Both the position numbers and the translations under genes were made by a program. This document shows, in pieces, positions 33,732-43,020 of a DNA stretch of 43,090 bases. The notes beneath the pieces were generated by a model, which worked only from the letters and a program-made list of their open reading frames with translations, was not told the DNA's origin and made no database searches. Source of the stretch: an uncultured Erysipelotrichaceae bacterium (GTDB lineage Bacteria; Bacillota_I; Bacilli_A; Erysipelotrichales; Erysipelotrichaceae); contig CALUZH010000004.1 of the NCBI GenBank assembly GCA_944325255.1, forward strand, positions 1 to 43,090. The letters run 5' to 3'. How positions within the stretch are numbered: position 1 is the first letter of the stretch; every line of letters starts with the position of its first letter.

Positions 33732-36143
33732 TTATAAACTCTGTTCCGTACGACCGATGATGTCGTCTTGTGTTGCCTTGGATAAGACATTGAAGAAGGC
33801 TGAATAACCGGCAACCCGAACAATCAAATCCTTATGATTTTCCGGATGAGCCTGGGCATCTAAAAGGGTTTCTTTAGATACTACATTATATTGGACATGA
33901 TAGCCGTGCAAACGGTTAAAGAAGGTTCGAATAAGCATTTCTAATTTATCCCGATTTTCTTGGCTTTCAAGAAGCTGCGGCGTAACTTTTTGATTTAAAA
34001 GCACCCCGCCGACAATTTCCTCAGTCGGTAATTTGGCAACGCTTTTAAAGACCGCCGTTGGTCCGTTTTTATCATTGCCATGGGCCGGCGAACAGCCCTC
34101 GGCTAACGGCGTCTTGGCCAAACGGCCATCCGGAGTAGCCATGGTGCCATATCCCTGACCGACATTGGCCGAAATGGATGAGGTACCGGCATAGCGGATA
34201 CCGCCAATCGGTCCTTTGCCAAAGCGGGTATTAGGATATTTTTTCATCTCGTCGATATAAGTATCATAGACAGCGACCACCAATTCATCAACTTCATCAT
34301 TGTCATTGCCATATTTTGGTGCTTCATTAATCAAGATATCACGGATTTTTTCACCCTTTGCCCCCTTAAAATTATCATGAAGGGCAGCCATTAGATCGGT
34401 CTTGCTGATTTTCTTTTCTTCAAAGACCAGTTTTTTAATAGCGGCTAAAGAATCAGCCATATTGGCAATACCGACCTGCAAGCCGGAAATAAAGTCATAG
34501 ATGGCCCCGCCTTCCTTGATGGTCTTGCCGCGACCCAGACAGTCTTGGGTCAAAGTTGAACATAAGATGTCCGGCACTTCCTTTTCACTGGCCATATCAA
34601 CAACATTTTCGGTAATGACGCTGTAACGGGTAAGCTCACGCATCACCTTGTCGACGGCCTTTTTCAGATCATCATAACTTTGCATATCCTCAAAGCGGCC
34701 GCAAGGTTCAACAAAGCGTTTGCCGCTTGTTTGGTCTATCCCGTCATTCATCGCAATCAATAAAATTCTCGGGAAATTCATATACGACATGCCGGTACAA
34801 CGGTAACCCCACTTACCCGGAACCGCCGTTTCAACGCAACCGATGGCCGAATAATTATAAGCATCTTCTTTTTTGACCCCTAAACGTATAAAGGAAGGGA
34901 TGATGATTTCATCATTATTGAAGGCCGGCATACCTGTTCCAAGACGCATGACTTCAATTGCCTCATCCATAAATTCCTTGCTCATGCCCTTATGATAACG
35001 AACAGTAAGATTAGGTTGCGGCAAACGCGTTTGGGCAACCGAGCGCAAGATTAAATATGACAAACGATTCACCGCATCTTTGCCATCAGCAGTTTGGCCG
35101 CCGATTGTGACATTTTGATACATCGGGGAACCGGCTGATGAGAAGGTGTGCGATTGCGAACGAACCTTATTGATAGTCAAGGTCTTGATCCAAAGATTGT
35201 CCAATAGTTCAACAGCCTTTTCTTCATCGATTTTGCCTTCCTTAATATCCTTGGCAAAATAAGGATAAATATATTGATCAAAGCGGCCAAAGGACAAGGA
35301 ATGACCGTTGGATTCAATCTGCAAGACTAATTGAATAAACCATACAGCCTGCACAGCTTCATGAAAGCTCTGGGCCGGCAAATAAGGCACTCTATCCATC
35401 ACCCGGGCAATTTCCAAAAGTTCTCTTACCCGCTTAGTATCGGCTGTTTGAGCCATCTTTCTGGCCAAGTCGGCATAGCGTTTAGCAAAGTCTTTAACCG
35501 CATCGCAAACGATGATAACCGCCTTATAAAAATGATATTTAGAAATATTGTCGGCGACACATAAGTCAAGCTCATCTAAATATCTTTGGGCATCATCACG
35601 ATAAGCTTTTAATCCCCGCTTTAAAAGACCTTCATAATCAACAGCGATATGGGCATCTCCGGAATTAAGTTTTCCTTCCATACCGAAAAAACCGGTATCC
35701 ATAAAAACCTTAACAGCATCCGGAAGCATGGCCATGCCCTTGGAACGCAGGTTATTATTTTCCCAAAAAGGAGCAATCGAACGCAACTTTTCTTTAGTTT
35801 CTTCTGTGATATAAAAGACATCGCCATCCCGAAGCTCAAAAGTATCCAGTTCTTTAATCACAAAGTCCAGGGTATATTCCGGGAAAATCGGAGCCGCCCG
35901 ATTAGCCGAAGCCTGGTTACCGACAAGGATGCTTTCATCCTCAATATAGATGCTCATCTTTTCAAGAATCTTTTTCAGCATCATCGCCCGTTTAATCACG
36001 ATCGGCTCAGCCAGATTTTCTTTATATGCTTCCGTACACAATAAGGCCCTTTCGGCACAAATGTAGGGTTTGGTATCAAGAATCTTTTCGCGATACATGT
36101 TCATGCGGGGCGTAAGATCACCAAAGTGGGCAACATTCTTCAT
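33732..36143 (-). CDS. Glycyl radical enzyme, YbiW/PflD type
   Basis: An 803-residue glycyl radical enzyme. The radical site is RVAGYSAFF near the C-terminus (Gly779). The thiyl-radical Cys lies in YSAIGCVETAVPGKWGYR, where the following Glu marks the dehydratase/lyase branch and not pyruvate formate-lyase (which has CC). The context GCVETAVPGKWGYRCTGMS strongly resembles E. coli YbiW. I recall reports that YbiW opens 1,5-anhydroglucitol-6-phosphate to 1-deoxyfructose-6-phosphate for FSA to cleave, and the neighbours here fit that, but the substrate is inference. The enzyme is oxygen-sensitive and needs the activase at 36294. Confidence 0.93.
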   Translation of the reverse strand: MKNVAHFGDLTPRMNMYREKILDTKPYICAERALLCTEAYKENLAEPIVIKRAMMLKKILEKMSIYIEDESILVGNQASANRAAPIFPEYTLDFVIKELDTFELRDGDVFYITEETKEKLRSIAPFWENNNLRSKGMAMLPDAVKVFMDTGFFGMEGKLNSGDAHIAVDYEGLLKRGLKAYRDDAQRYLDELDLCVADNISKYHFYKAVIIVCDAVKDFAKRYADLARKMAQTADTKRVRELLEIARVMDRVPYLPAQSFHEAVQAVWFIQLVLQIESNGHSLSFGRFDQYIYPYFAKDIKEGKIDEEKAVELLDNLWIKTLTINKVRSQSHTFSSAGSPMYQNVTIGGQTADGKDAVNRLSYLILRSVAQTRLPQPNLTVRYHKGMSKEFMDEAIEVMRLGTGMPAFNNDEIIIPSFIRLGVKKEDAYNYSAIGCVETAVPGKWGYRCTGMSYMNFPRILLIAMNDGIDQTSGKRFVEPCGRFEDMQSYDDLKKAVDKVMRELTRYSVITENVVDMASEKEVPDILCSTLTQDCLGRGKTIKEGGAIYDFISGLQVGIANMADSLAAIKKLVFEEKKISKTDLMAALHDNFKGAKGEKIRDILINEAPKYGNDNDEVDELVVAVYDTYIDEMKKYPNTRFGKGPIGGIRYAGTSSISANVGQGYGTMATPDGRLAKTPLAEGCSPAHGNDKNGPTAVFKSVAKLPTEEIVGGVLLNQKVTPQLLESQENRDKLEMLIRTFFNRLHGYHVQYNVVSKETLLDAQAHPENHKDLIVRVAGYSAFFNVLSKATQDDIIGRTEQSL

Positions 36144-36175
36144 TTCTTTTTCCTCTCTTTCGAATGAAAGTATTT

Positions 36176-36223
36176 TTACTTATATTTCTAAGTAAATGAT
36201 ACTATTATTCCTCTAATTGTCAA
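36176..36223 (-). promoter_or_regulatory. Promoter and probable DeoR operator of the glycyl radical operon
   Basis: Minus-strand TTGACA (36218-36223), 16-base spacer, TATCAT (36196-36201). Directly downstream is the 20-base palindrome TTACTTATATTTCTAAGTAA (36176-36195; 7-bp arms), located where a repressor would block initiation. A second short repeat (CTTTCGAATGAAAG, 36157-36170) follows before the ribosome site. Confidence 0.65.
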
Positions 36224-36258
36224 TTATTTACCCCCTTTATTAGCTAAATATATTTCAT

Positions 36259-36287
36259 TTGTAAGTTTAAACAAGATATGTTATTAT
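36259..36287 (+). promoter_or_regulatory. Promoter of the activase gene, placed for leaderless transcription
   Basis: TTGTAA (36259-36264), a 17-base spacer and the extended -10 TGTTATTAT (36279-36287). The start codon is at 36294, seven bases after the -10, exactly where transcription should begin. No Shine-Dalgarno sequence fits in the gap. Confidence 0.6.
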
Positions 36288-36293
36288 GCCCTT

Positions 36294-37190
36294 ATGGAAG
36301 AAGCTATTGTCTTTAATATTCAAAAATTTTCTATTCATGACGGTCCGGGTATCCGCACTACCGTCTTTTTAAAGGGTTGTCCTTTAAGGTGCCGCTGGTG
36401 TGCCAATCCCGAAAGTCAATTAAAAGAAATCCAAATCCTTTATGATTTTAAAAAGTGTTTACATTGTCTAAGCTGCGTCAATTCTTGCCCCAAAAAGGCC
36501 ATTAAACATGTAGATAATCATATTATCATCGATTCTTCATTATGTGATAGTTGCAAACTTTGTGTTAATAATTGCCCGGGTCATGCCCTAAGTTATGAGG
36601 GCGAAGTAAAAAGTGTCCGGGAATGCTTGGATATCTTAATTCAAGACAAGGACTTCTATGATGAAAGCGGGGGCGGGGTTACCATCTCGGGAGGAGAGGG
36701 GATGATTTGGCCGGCCTTTGTAAAGGAACTTGTCAAAGAATTACATCTAAAGGGCATCCATACCGCAATTGAGACAACCGGCTATGTCACGCCTATAATC
36801 TTTCAAGATTTGGCACCCTTATTTGATTTGCTTTTATATGATATTAAACATTATGACAGCGATATTCATAAACAAAATACCGGTGTTGACAATAAATTGA
36901 TCCTCGATAATTTAAGCTGGGCCATCAATGAGGGCTTAGCGATCTTAAACCGGATACCGGTCATTCCGGGCTTTAATGCCGAACTTGATGATGCCTTAGG
37001 CTTTGTAAGACTTTTTAAAGAAATGGGCATAAAAAAAGTTCAACTTTTGCCTTTTCACCAATTAGGTGAAAGGAAGTATGAACTTTTAAATCGTGATTAT
37101 ACGCTCAAAAACGTTAAGGCCCTGCATAAGGAAGATCTTGAAACTTATCGGCAAGTCTTCCTTGATAATAATATTGAAGCCTTTTTCTAA
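36294..37190 (+). CDS. Glycyl radical enzyme activating protein (radical SAM)
   Basis: A 298-residue activase that makes the glycyl radical on its partner. The radical-SAM cluster motif is C29-x3-C33-x2-C36 (GCPLRCRWC). Two inserted ferredoxin-like 4Fe-4S sets follow: C55/C58/C61/C65 and C84/C87/C90/C94. This is the hallmark of activases for non-PFL glycyl radical enzymes; PflA lacks them. SGGEGMIWP is the SAM-binding GGE motif. It is transcribed divergently from the enzyme gene. Its 3' end interlocks by four bases with the convergent ATPase gene. Confidence 0.95.
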   Translation: MEEAIVFNIQKFSIHDGPGIRTTVFLKGCPLRCRWCANPESQLKEIQILYDFKKCLHCLSCVNSCPKKAIKHVDNHIIIDSSLCDSCKLCVNNCPGHALSYEGEVKSVRECLDILIQDKDFYDESGGGVTISGGEGMIWPAFVKELVKELHLKGIHTAIETTGYVTPIIFQDLAPLFDLLLYDIKHYDSDIHKQNTGVDNKLILDNLSWAINEGLAILNRIPVIPGFNAELDDALGFVRLFKEMGIKKVQLLPFHQLGERKYELLNRDYTLKNVKALHKEDLETYRQVFLDNNIEAFF

Positions 37191-39202
37191 AGTTTATCGA
37201 CAAAAAGAGCTCTGATGGCATTTAATACCGCAATGACCATAACTCCGACATCGGCAAAGATGGCCAGCCACATATTGGCAATACCCAGCATACCCAAGAT
37301 TAAGCATATAAGCTTGATGCCGATGGCAAAGACAATATTTTGATAAACAATACGTAAACATTTACGGGAAATATTGACAGCCTTGGCAATCTTTAACGGA
37401 TCATCATCCATCAATACAACATCGGCTGCCTCAATAGCCGCATCAGAACCCATGGCGCCCATGGCAATACCGATATCAGCTCGGCGCAATACCGGAGCAT
37501 CATTGATACCATCGCCTACAAAGGCTAATTTAGCCCTGGCACTTTTCTTTTCCATAAATTCTTCAACCTTGGCCACCTTGTCCGAAGGCATAAGCTCGCT
37601 GTAAACTTCATCGATTTTTAGATCAGCTGCCACTTTTTCGGCAACATTCTTGCGATCCCCCGTCAACATGACGGTTTTTTTAATGCCCGCTTTCTTTAGA
37701 GCAGCTATAGCTTTTTCAGCATTAGCTTTAAGCACATCGGCAATCACAATATGACCGGCATATTTACCGTCAATAGCCATATGGATGATAGTACCGACAC
37801 TATGACATTCAATATGTTCAATGCCTAATTTGGCCATAAGTTTATCATTGCCGGCCGCCACTTCAAGGCCGTCAACCTTGGCAATCACCCCGTTGCCGCT
37901 GAGCTCTTTAATATCGCTTACCCGCTTTTGGTCAATTTCCTTGCCATAGGCTTTTATGAGGCTCTTGCTGATAGGGTGGGAAGATGAACTTTCCACTAAG
38001 GCGGCATATTCCAAAAGCTTTTCTTTTTCCATGATATTGTGATGAATGTCGCTGACGACAAAGACTCCCTGGGTCAAAGTTCCCGTCTTATCAAACATCA
38101 CTATTTCGGTTTTGGAGAGGGTCTCTAAATAATTGGAACCCTTAATCAAAATTCCCGCCTTGCCGGCACCGCCGATTCCGGCAAAAAAGGATAGTGGGAT
38201 ACTGATAACCAAGGCACACGGGCAGGATATGACAAGGAAGGTCAAGGCCCGATAAACCCATATATGCCAATCAGCCGGAGCATGCAAGAATAAAAGATTA
38301 AATAGGGGCGGTATAAGAGCTAAAAGTAAGGCACTGATACATACTGCCGGCGTATAAATACGGGCAAATTTAGAAATAAAGTCTTCGGACTTGGATTTGC
38401 GGGATCCGGCATTTTCCACAAGATCCAAGATCTTGGATACCGTCGATTCCCCAAATTCTTTAGTCGTCTGGATTTTTAAGACTCCCGTCATATTAATACA
38501 ACCGCTGGTTATTTCATCACCTACCACAATATCCCGCGGTAGGCTCTCCCCGGTCAAGGCTGATGTATTTAAAGTTGATTCACCCTCAATGACCTTGCCG
38601 TCAATCGGTACTTTTTCACCGGGATTAACGACAATAATTTCCCCGATTTGTACCTCATCGGGATCGACTCTGGAAATTTTATCTTCTCTTAAAACATTGG
38701 CATAGTCGGGACGGATATCCATAAGTTCACTGATGTTCCGCCGGCTTTTACCCACAGCATAGCTTTGAAACCACTCACCGATTTGATAAAACAACATTAC
38801 GGCAATGGCTTCGGTATAGTCGCCACTACGATCATATAAGGCTAAGGCCAGAGCTCCTAAGGTGGCCACGGCCATCAAAAAGCACTCATCAAAGACCTGA
38901 CCGTTTTTAATGCCCTTGAAAGCCTTAAGTAAAATATCATAACCGATAATCAGATAATCAATAAGATATAATATCAATACAACGATGAAACTTAAGCCCT
39001 CAAAAACATTATCAAGGGGAGCAAAGAAACTTGCCGGTATGAGCTCCAATATCAGCAACATAGCTGCTGCCAAAAAAATCCGCCACAAAACCTTAAGCTG
39101 TTTTTTGGTCATATTGCTGCTGGAGTTAAGCGACCATATAAGCAAGCCCAAAGCTAAGACAACGACAAAGCCCAATAAAATATTGATAATCAATGCTTGC
39201 AT
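37187..39202 (-). CDS. Zn/Cd/Pb-type P1B ATPase (CadA/ZntA-like)
   Basis: A 671-residue heavy-metal exporting ATPase. It has the transmembrane CPC motif (Cys327-Pro-Cys329), phosphorylation site D371KTGT, TGES, the SSSHPIS motif and GDGINDAPVL. A Lys in the seventh helix (GIKLICL) and Asp in the eighth (FADVGVMVIAVLNA) match the zinc/cadmium/lead class. There is no N-terminal metal-binding domain; that part is encoded separately by the next gene upstream. It probably pumps excess Zn2+ or Cd2+ out of the cell. Confidence 0.93.
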   Translation of the reverse strand: MQALIINILLGFVVVLALGLLIWSLNSSSNMTKKQLKVLWRIFLAAAMLLILELIPASFFAPLDNVFEGLSFIVVLILYLIDYLIIGYDILLKAFKGIKNGQVFDECFLMAVATLGALALALYDRSGDYTEAIAVMLFYQIGEWFQSYAVGKSRRNISELMDIRPDYANVLREDKISRVDPDEVQIGEIIVVNPGEKVPIDGKVIEGESTLNTSALTGESLPRDIVVGDEITSGCINMTGVLKIQTTKEFGESTVSKILDLVENAGSRKSKSEDFISKFARIYTPAVCISALLLALIPPLFNLLFLHAPADWHIWVYRALTFLVISCPCALVISIPLSFFAGIGGAGKAGILIKGSNYLETLSKTEIVMFDKTGTLTQGVFVVSDIHHNIMEKEKLLEYAALVESSSSHPISKSLIKAYGKEIDQKRVSDIKELSGNGVIAKVDGLEVAAGNDKLMAKLGIEHIECHSVGTIIHMAIDGKYAGHIVIADVLKANAEKAIAALKKAGIKKTVMLTGDRKNVAEKVAADLKIDEVYSELMPSDKVAKVEEFMEKKSARAKLAFVGDGINDAPVLRRADIGIAMGAMGSDAAIEAADVVLMDDDPLKIAKAVNISRKCLRIVYQNIVFAIGIKLICLILGMLGIANMWLAIFADVGVMVIAVLNAIRALFVDKL

Positions 39203-39213
39203 ATATTTACCTG

Positions 39214-39435
39214 CTACTTAATGTAAATGATGCAATCGTCTTCAACTTTCTTACAGTTTTTATAAACCTCTTCCATGACTTTATGCGGATCTTGACCTTC
39301 TTCAAATTCCACATTCATCTTTAAGGCCATAAAGTTAACAACCGCATCCTTGACTCCTTCGGTCTTGCGAGCTGCTTCTTCCATCTTATTGGCGCAATTG
39401 GCACAATCGACATCAATCTTATAAGTTTTCTTCAT
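39214..39435 (-). CDS. Stand-alone HMA metal-binding protein
   Basis: A 73-residue heavy-metal-associated domain with the CxxC site in VDCANCANKMEEA and the usual beta-alpha-beta pattern (DAVVNFMALKMNVEF). Such domains pass soft metal ions to P-type ATPases. Here it is 11 bases upstream of the ATPase, which lacks its own domain, so the pair looks like a split CadA. GGAGG precedes the ATG. Confidence 0.92.
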   Translation of the reverse strand: MKKTYKIDVDCANCANKMEEAARKTEGVKDAVVNFMALKMNVEFEEGQDPHKVMEEVYKNCKKVEDDCIIYIK

Positions 39436-39448
39436 AATTCCTCCTTCG

Positions 39449-39505
39449 ATTAAACACTTGTTTAATTGTTTAATTAAAGTATAGCACTTAATATTAACTC
39501 GTCAA
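39449..39505 (-). promoter_or_regulatory. Promoter and ArsR/SmtB operator of the metal-export genes
   Basis: Minus-strand TTGACG (39500-39505), 16-base spacer, TATACT (39478-39483). Downstream lies ATTAAACACTTGTTTAAT (39449-39466), a perfect 8-2-8 inverted repeat of the kind bound by ArsR/SmtB regulators, with a further TGTTTAATTAAA half beside it. Metal binding would release the repressor and turn on export. Confidence 0.75.
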
Positions 39506-39538
39506 GCATCTTTATGCATTTTTGATATTTTTTGATTG

Positions 39539-39547
39539 TGCTAGAAT
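39539..39547 (+). promoter_or_regulatory. Extended -10 of the arsR-type gene
   Basis: TGCTAGAAT (39539-39547) is a good extended -10 element, about 20 bases ahead of the ATG at 39569 and before AAAGGGG. The -35 region is only T-rich. The operator at 39449-39466 is about 75 bases away, so this promoter may not be tightly autoregulated. Confidence 0.5.
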
Positions 39548-39568
39548 ATATGACAAAGGGGACTTACT

Positions 39569-39934
39569 ATGCCAAATAAATCATTACCGCACAATCATGG
39601 GGAAAATTTTGACATCAGCTTTGCCGAAATTCCCAAAGAAGAAGACTTAAGGCTGGTTGCCGAGATCTTTAAACAACTTTCCGATACCAGCCGCATCCGC
39701 ATCTTTTGGATTCTTTGTCATTTTGAAGAATGTGTCATCAACTTGGCAGCTATGGTCGATATGAGCTCACCGGCCGTATCTCATCATCTGCGCCAATTAA
39801 AAAATGCCGGACTCATCGTCTCGCGAAGAGCCGGCAAAGAAGTTTATTATAAGGCCGCACAAAGTGATGAAGCTAAGACCTTACATGATATGATTGAAAA
39901 GCTCTTGAAAATAACTTGTCCTATCGGTCTTTAA
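39569..39934 (+). CDS. ArsR/SmtB family metal-responsive regulator
   Basis: A 121-residue winged-helix repressor. The recognition region is INLAAMVDMSSPAVSHHLRQ, preceded by EIFKQLSDTSRIRIFWIL. Where CadC/ArsR proteins have the ELCVCDL metal site, this has EECVINL, with only one Cys. A His-containing N-terminus (HNHGE) and a C-terminal helix with D, H and E (DEAKTLHDMIEKLL, then CPIGL) may supply other ligands. It probably senses Zn or Cd and represses the divergent HMA/ATPase genes. Confidence 0.9.
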   Translation: MPNKSLPHNHGENFDISFAEIPKEEDLRLVAEIFKQLSDTSRIRIFWILCHFEECVINLAAMVDMSSPAVSHHLRQLKNAGLIVSRRAGKEVYYKAAQSDEAKTLHDMIEKLLKITCPIGL

Positions 39935-39953
39935 GATTCAACATAACTTATGT

Positions 39954-39993
39954 AAAAAGGGATAGCCTTTATTATTTGGCTTATCCCTTTTTT
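39954..39993. terminator. Bidirectional terminator between arsR and pflA
   Basis: AAAAAGGGATAGCC (39954-39967) pairs with GGCTTATCCCTTTTT (39978 onwards), with one mismatch. A and T tails on both strands let it end both convergent genes. Confidence 0.8.
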
Positions 39994-40009
39994 ATGCTTA
40001 GCTATTTAA

Positions 40010-40744
40010 TTAATGATAAGACGAGGTTTGTAATATTTCATTAGCCAGTGAAATCTCTTCTTTAGTTGGAAGGGGTGTATCCTTTAATGGATAGTCATAA
40101 CCAAGTTTTTCCCACTTATAGGCTCCAAGATTGTGATAAGGCAAAACTTCGACTCTTGATACATTAGCTAAGGTATCAATGAAGGAGCGAAGTTTTTTTA
40201 AGTCTTCCACATCCGTGCTGATACCCGGTACCAAAACATGTCTTATCCATACCGGCTTATGAATGTCCGAAAGATAGCGAGCCATCTTTAGGATATTGGT
40301 ATTTTCGTGCTTGGTTAATTTAAGATGTTTGGCATTATCGATTTGTTTAATGTCAAGCAGCAACAAATCACTTAATTCCATAAGTTTGTCGAACTTGGCC
40401 ATAAAGGCCGGATCATCGCTAAATGGAGCACCGGAAGTATCAATACAGGTATTGACACCCGCATTTTTTAATATTTGGAAAAGTTCAATTAAAAAATCCA
40501 TTTGTAATAGCGGTTCGCCACCACTCACCGTAACCCCGCCGCCGTTTTTCCAATAAGAACGATAGCGCAGGGCTTTCTTGGCAGCATCTTGAGCTGTTTC
40601 ATTGCCCTTTACTATTTCCCAAGTATCGGCATTGTGACAAAAGGCACAACGCATAATACAACCTTGAAGAAAAATCACATAACGAACCCCCGGCCCGTCT
40701 ACCGAGCCGAAGGTCTCTATGGAATGTATTGCACCTAAAGCCAT
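40010..40744 (-). CDS. pflA: Pyruvate formate-lyase activating enzyme
   Basis: A 244-residue radical-SAM activase with C29-x3-C33-x2-C36 (GCIMRCAFC), TVSGGEPLLQ and no ferredoxin insert, which is the short PflA form. It begins MALGAIHSIETFGSVDGPGV, exactly as PflA homologues do, so I chose the ATG at 40744 although no clear Shine-Dalgarno site precedes it. It lies one base after the pflB stop and is probably translated by coupling. Confidence 0.95.
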   Translation of the reverse strand: MALGAIHSIETFGSVDGPGVRYVIFLQGCIMRCAFCHNADTWEIVKGNETAQDAAKKALRYRSYWKNGGGVTVSGGEPLLQMDFLIELFQILKNAGVNTCIDTSGAPFSDDPAFMAKFDKLMELSDLLLLDIKQIDNAKHLKLTKHENTNILKMARYLSDIHKPVWIRHVLVPGISTDVEDLKKLRSFIDTLANVSRVEVLPYHNLGAYKWEKLGYDYPLKDTPLPTKEEISLANEILQTSSYH

Positions 40745-40745
40745 A

Positions 40746-42986
40746 TTACATATGGTCGTGGCAGGTTCTGGCGATAACGTCAAGTTGTTGTTCGCGGGTA
40801 AGGTCGATGAATTTAACAGCATAGCCGGATACTCGGATGGTGAAGTTTTGATATTCTTCTTTTTCCGGATGTTCCATCGCATCCTTTAATTTTTCTACCC
40901 CAAAGACATTTACATTGAGGTGGTGGGCACCTTGGTCAAAATAGCCGTCAAGGACAGTTACCAAGTTGTTCTTGCGTTCTTCGTCACTGTGTCCCAAGGC
41001 ATCCGGATTGATGGTTTGCGTGTTGCTGATACCATCAAGGGCATATTCATAAGGAAGTTTAGCTACGGAATTCAAAGAGGCTAATAAACCGTTTTGTTCA
41101 GCCCCATATGCCGGATTGGCACCCGGAGACAAAGGTTCGCCGGCCTTGCGTCCATCCGGTAAATTACCGGTAGCCTTACCATATACGACATTAGAAGTGA
41201 TGGTAAGAATGGAAGTAGTCGGTTCTGAATTACGATATGTGTGGTGCTTTTTAACATTATTGATAAAGCTCTTTAATACCCATACGGCAATTTCATCGGC
41301 CCGGTCATCATCATTACCATAACGTGGGAAATCACCTTCGATATTATAGTCGACAGCTAAGCCGTCTTCATCACGAACAACTGAAACCTTGGCATATTTA
41401 ATAGCACTCAAAGAGTCGACAACGTGGCTGAATCCGGCAATGCCGGTAGCGAAAGTCCGCCGTACATCCGTATCGATAAGGGCCATTTCGGCAGCTTCAT
41501 AATAATATTTATCATGCATATAATGAATGACATTTAAGGTATCGACATAAAGTTTAGCCAGCCATTCCTGCATATCATTATAACGTTCAAGAACTTCGTC
41601 ATAATTTAAGACATTGCCGGTAATCGGACGGAACTTCGGACCGACTTGGACCTTGGTTTTTTCATCGATGCCACCGTTAATGGCATACAATAAGCATTTG
41701 GCAAGATTGGCACGAGCACCAAAGAATTGCATTTCCTTGCCGGTTTGGGTAGCGGATACGCAACAGCAAATAGCGTAATCATCGCCCCAAATCGGCCGCA
41801 TGACATCATCGTTTTCATATTGGATGGAGCTGGAAACAATGGAAATCTTGGCAGCATAATCCTTAAAGCCCTGCGGGAGTGTTGAAGAATATAAAACTGT
41901 CAGATTCGGTTCCGGGCTTGGGCCCATGTTTTCTAGGGTATGCAAGAAACGGAAGCAGGTCTTGGTTACAAGGCTTCTACCGTCAACCCCCTTACCGGCT
42001 ACATCAACAGTTGCCCAAACCGGGTCACCAGAGAATAATTGATTGTAGCTTGGAACTCTGGCAAACTTAACCATCCGGAATTTCATAGTCAAATGATCGA
42101 CAATTTCCTGGATCTCTGCTTCGGTATAAGTACCTTCTTGTAAGTCTCTTTCAAAATAGATATCTAGGAAGGTGGAAATACGACCGACCGACATGGCTGC
42201 ACCGTTTTGGGTTTTAATAGCTGCCAAATAACCAAAGTACAACCATTGAGCAGCTTCTTTGGAATCTTTAGCCGGCAGTGAGATATCAAAACCATAGCTT
42301 TGAGCCATTTCTTTCATCTCATTTAAAGCTTTAATCTGTTCGGCAATCTCTTCGCGTTGACGAATAACTTCTTCGGTCATTGTTGTGCCATCACCCATTT
42401 GTTTGGCATCGACTTTCTTTTGTTCAATCAAATAGTCAATACCATAAAGGGCGATACGGCGGTAGTCACCGACGATCCGTCCTCTGCCATAAGCATCCGG
42501 TAAACCGGTAATGATCTTATTGTGACGAGCTTTTTTCATTTCGTCAGTATAGGCTTGGAATACGGCATCATTATGTGTTTTATGATATTTAGTGAAGATT
42601 TCATGTAATTTTGCGGAAGGCTTATAACCATAGGTTTCACAAGATTCTTCCGACATGCGGATGCCGCCAAACGGCATGAAAGCCCGTTTTAGCGGTTTAT
42701 CGGTCTGCAGACCGACAATCGTTTCATTATCCTTATCTAAATAGGCCGCACCATAAGCAGTAATTCCGGAAACAACTTCTGTTTCCATATCCAAGACACC
42801 GCCCTTGGCCCGTTCTTCTTTTTGCAGCTTTTGTAACTCACCCCAGAGCTTTTCGGTTCTGGCTGTCGGGCCGGCTAAAAATGACTCGTCACCGTCATAA
42901 GGTGTGTAGTTGTTTTGGATGAAATCGCGGACATTGACTTCATTTTGCCAAAGCGTCCCCTTAAATCCATGCCATGCGTTGTTCAT
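40746..42986 (-). CDS. pflB: Formate C-acetyltransferase (pyruvate formate-lyase)
   Basis: A 746-residue PFL that converts pyruvate and CoA to acetyl-CoA and formate under anaerobic conditions. It has the catalytic cysteines in [16 protein letters not shown] and the radical site RVSGYAVKF (Gly721). The start at 42986 ([20 protein letters not shown]) is supported by AAAGGGG and by homologues. It supplies formate for Fhs. A ZTP riboswitch lies upstream. Confidence 0.97.
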   Translation of the reverse strand: MNNAWHGFKGTLWQNEVNVRDFIQNNYTPYDGDESFLAGPTARTEKLWGELQKLQKEERAKGGVLDMETEVVSGITAYGAAYLDKDNETIVGLQTDKPLKRAFMPFGGIRMSEESCETYGYKPSAKLHEIFTKYHKTHNDAVFQAYTDEMKKARHNKIITGLPDAYGRGRIVGDYRRIALYGIDYLIEQKKVDAKQMGDGTTMTEEVIRQREEIAEQIKALNEMKEMAQSYGFDISLPAKDSKEAAQWLYFGYLAAIKTQNGAAMSVGRISTFLDIYFERDLQEGTYTEAEIQEIVDHLTMKFRMVKFARVPSYNQLFSGDPVWATVDVAGKGVDGRSLVTKTCFRFLHTLENMGPSPEPNLTVLYSSTLPQGFKDYAAKISIVSSSIQYENDDVMRPIWGDDYAICCCVSATQTGKEMQFFGARANLAKCLLYAINGGIDEKTKVQVGPKFRPITGNVLNYDEVLERYNDMQEWLAKLYVDTLNVIHYMHDKYYYEAAEMALIDTDVRRTFATGIAGFSHVVDSLSAIKYAKVSVVRDEDGLAVDYNIEGDFPRYGNDDDRADEIAVWVLKSFINNVKKHHTYRNSEPTTSILTITSNVVYGKATGNLPDGRKAGEPLSPGANPAYGAEQNGLLASLNSVAKLPYEYALDGISNTQTINPDALGHSDEERKNNLVTVLDGYFDQGAHHLNVNVFGVEKLKDAMEHPEKEEYQNFTIRVSGYAVKFIDLTREQQLDVIARTCHDHM

Positions 42987-43020
42987 GTTTTTACCCCTTT
43001 CTTTATTGGTTTTTATCGAA

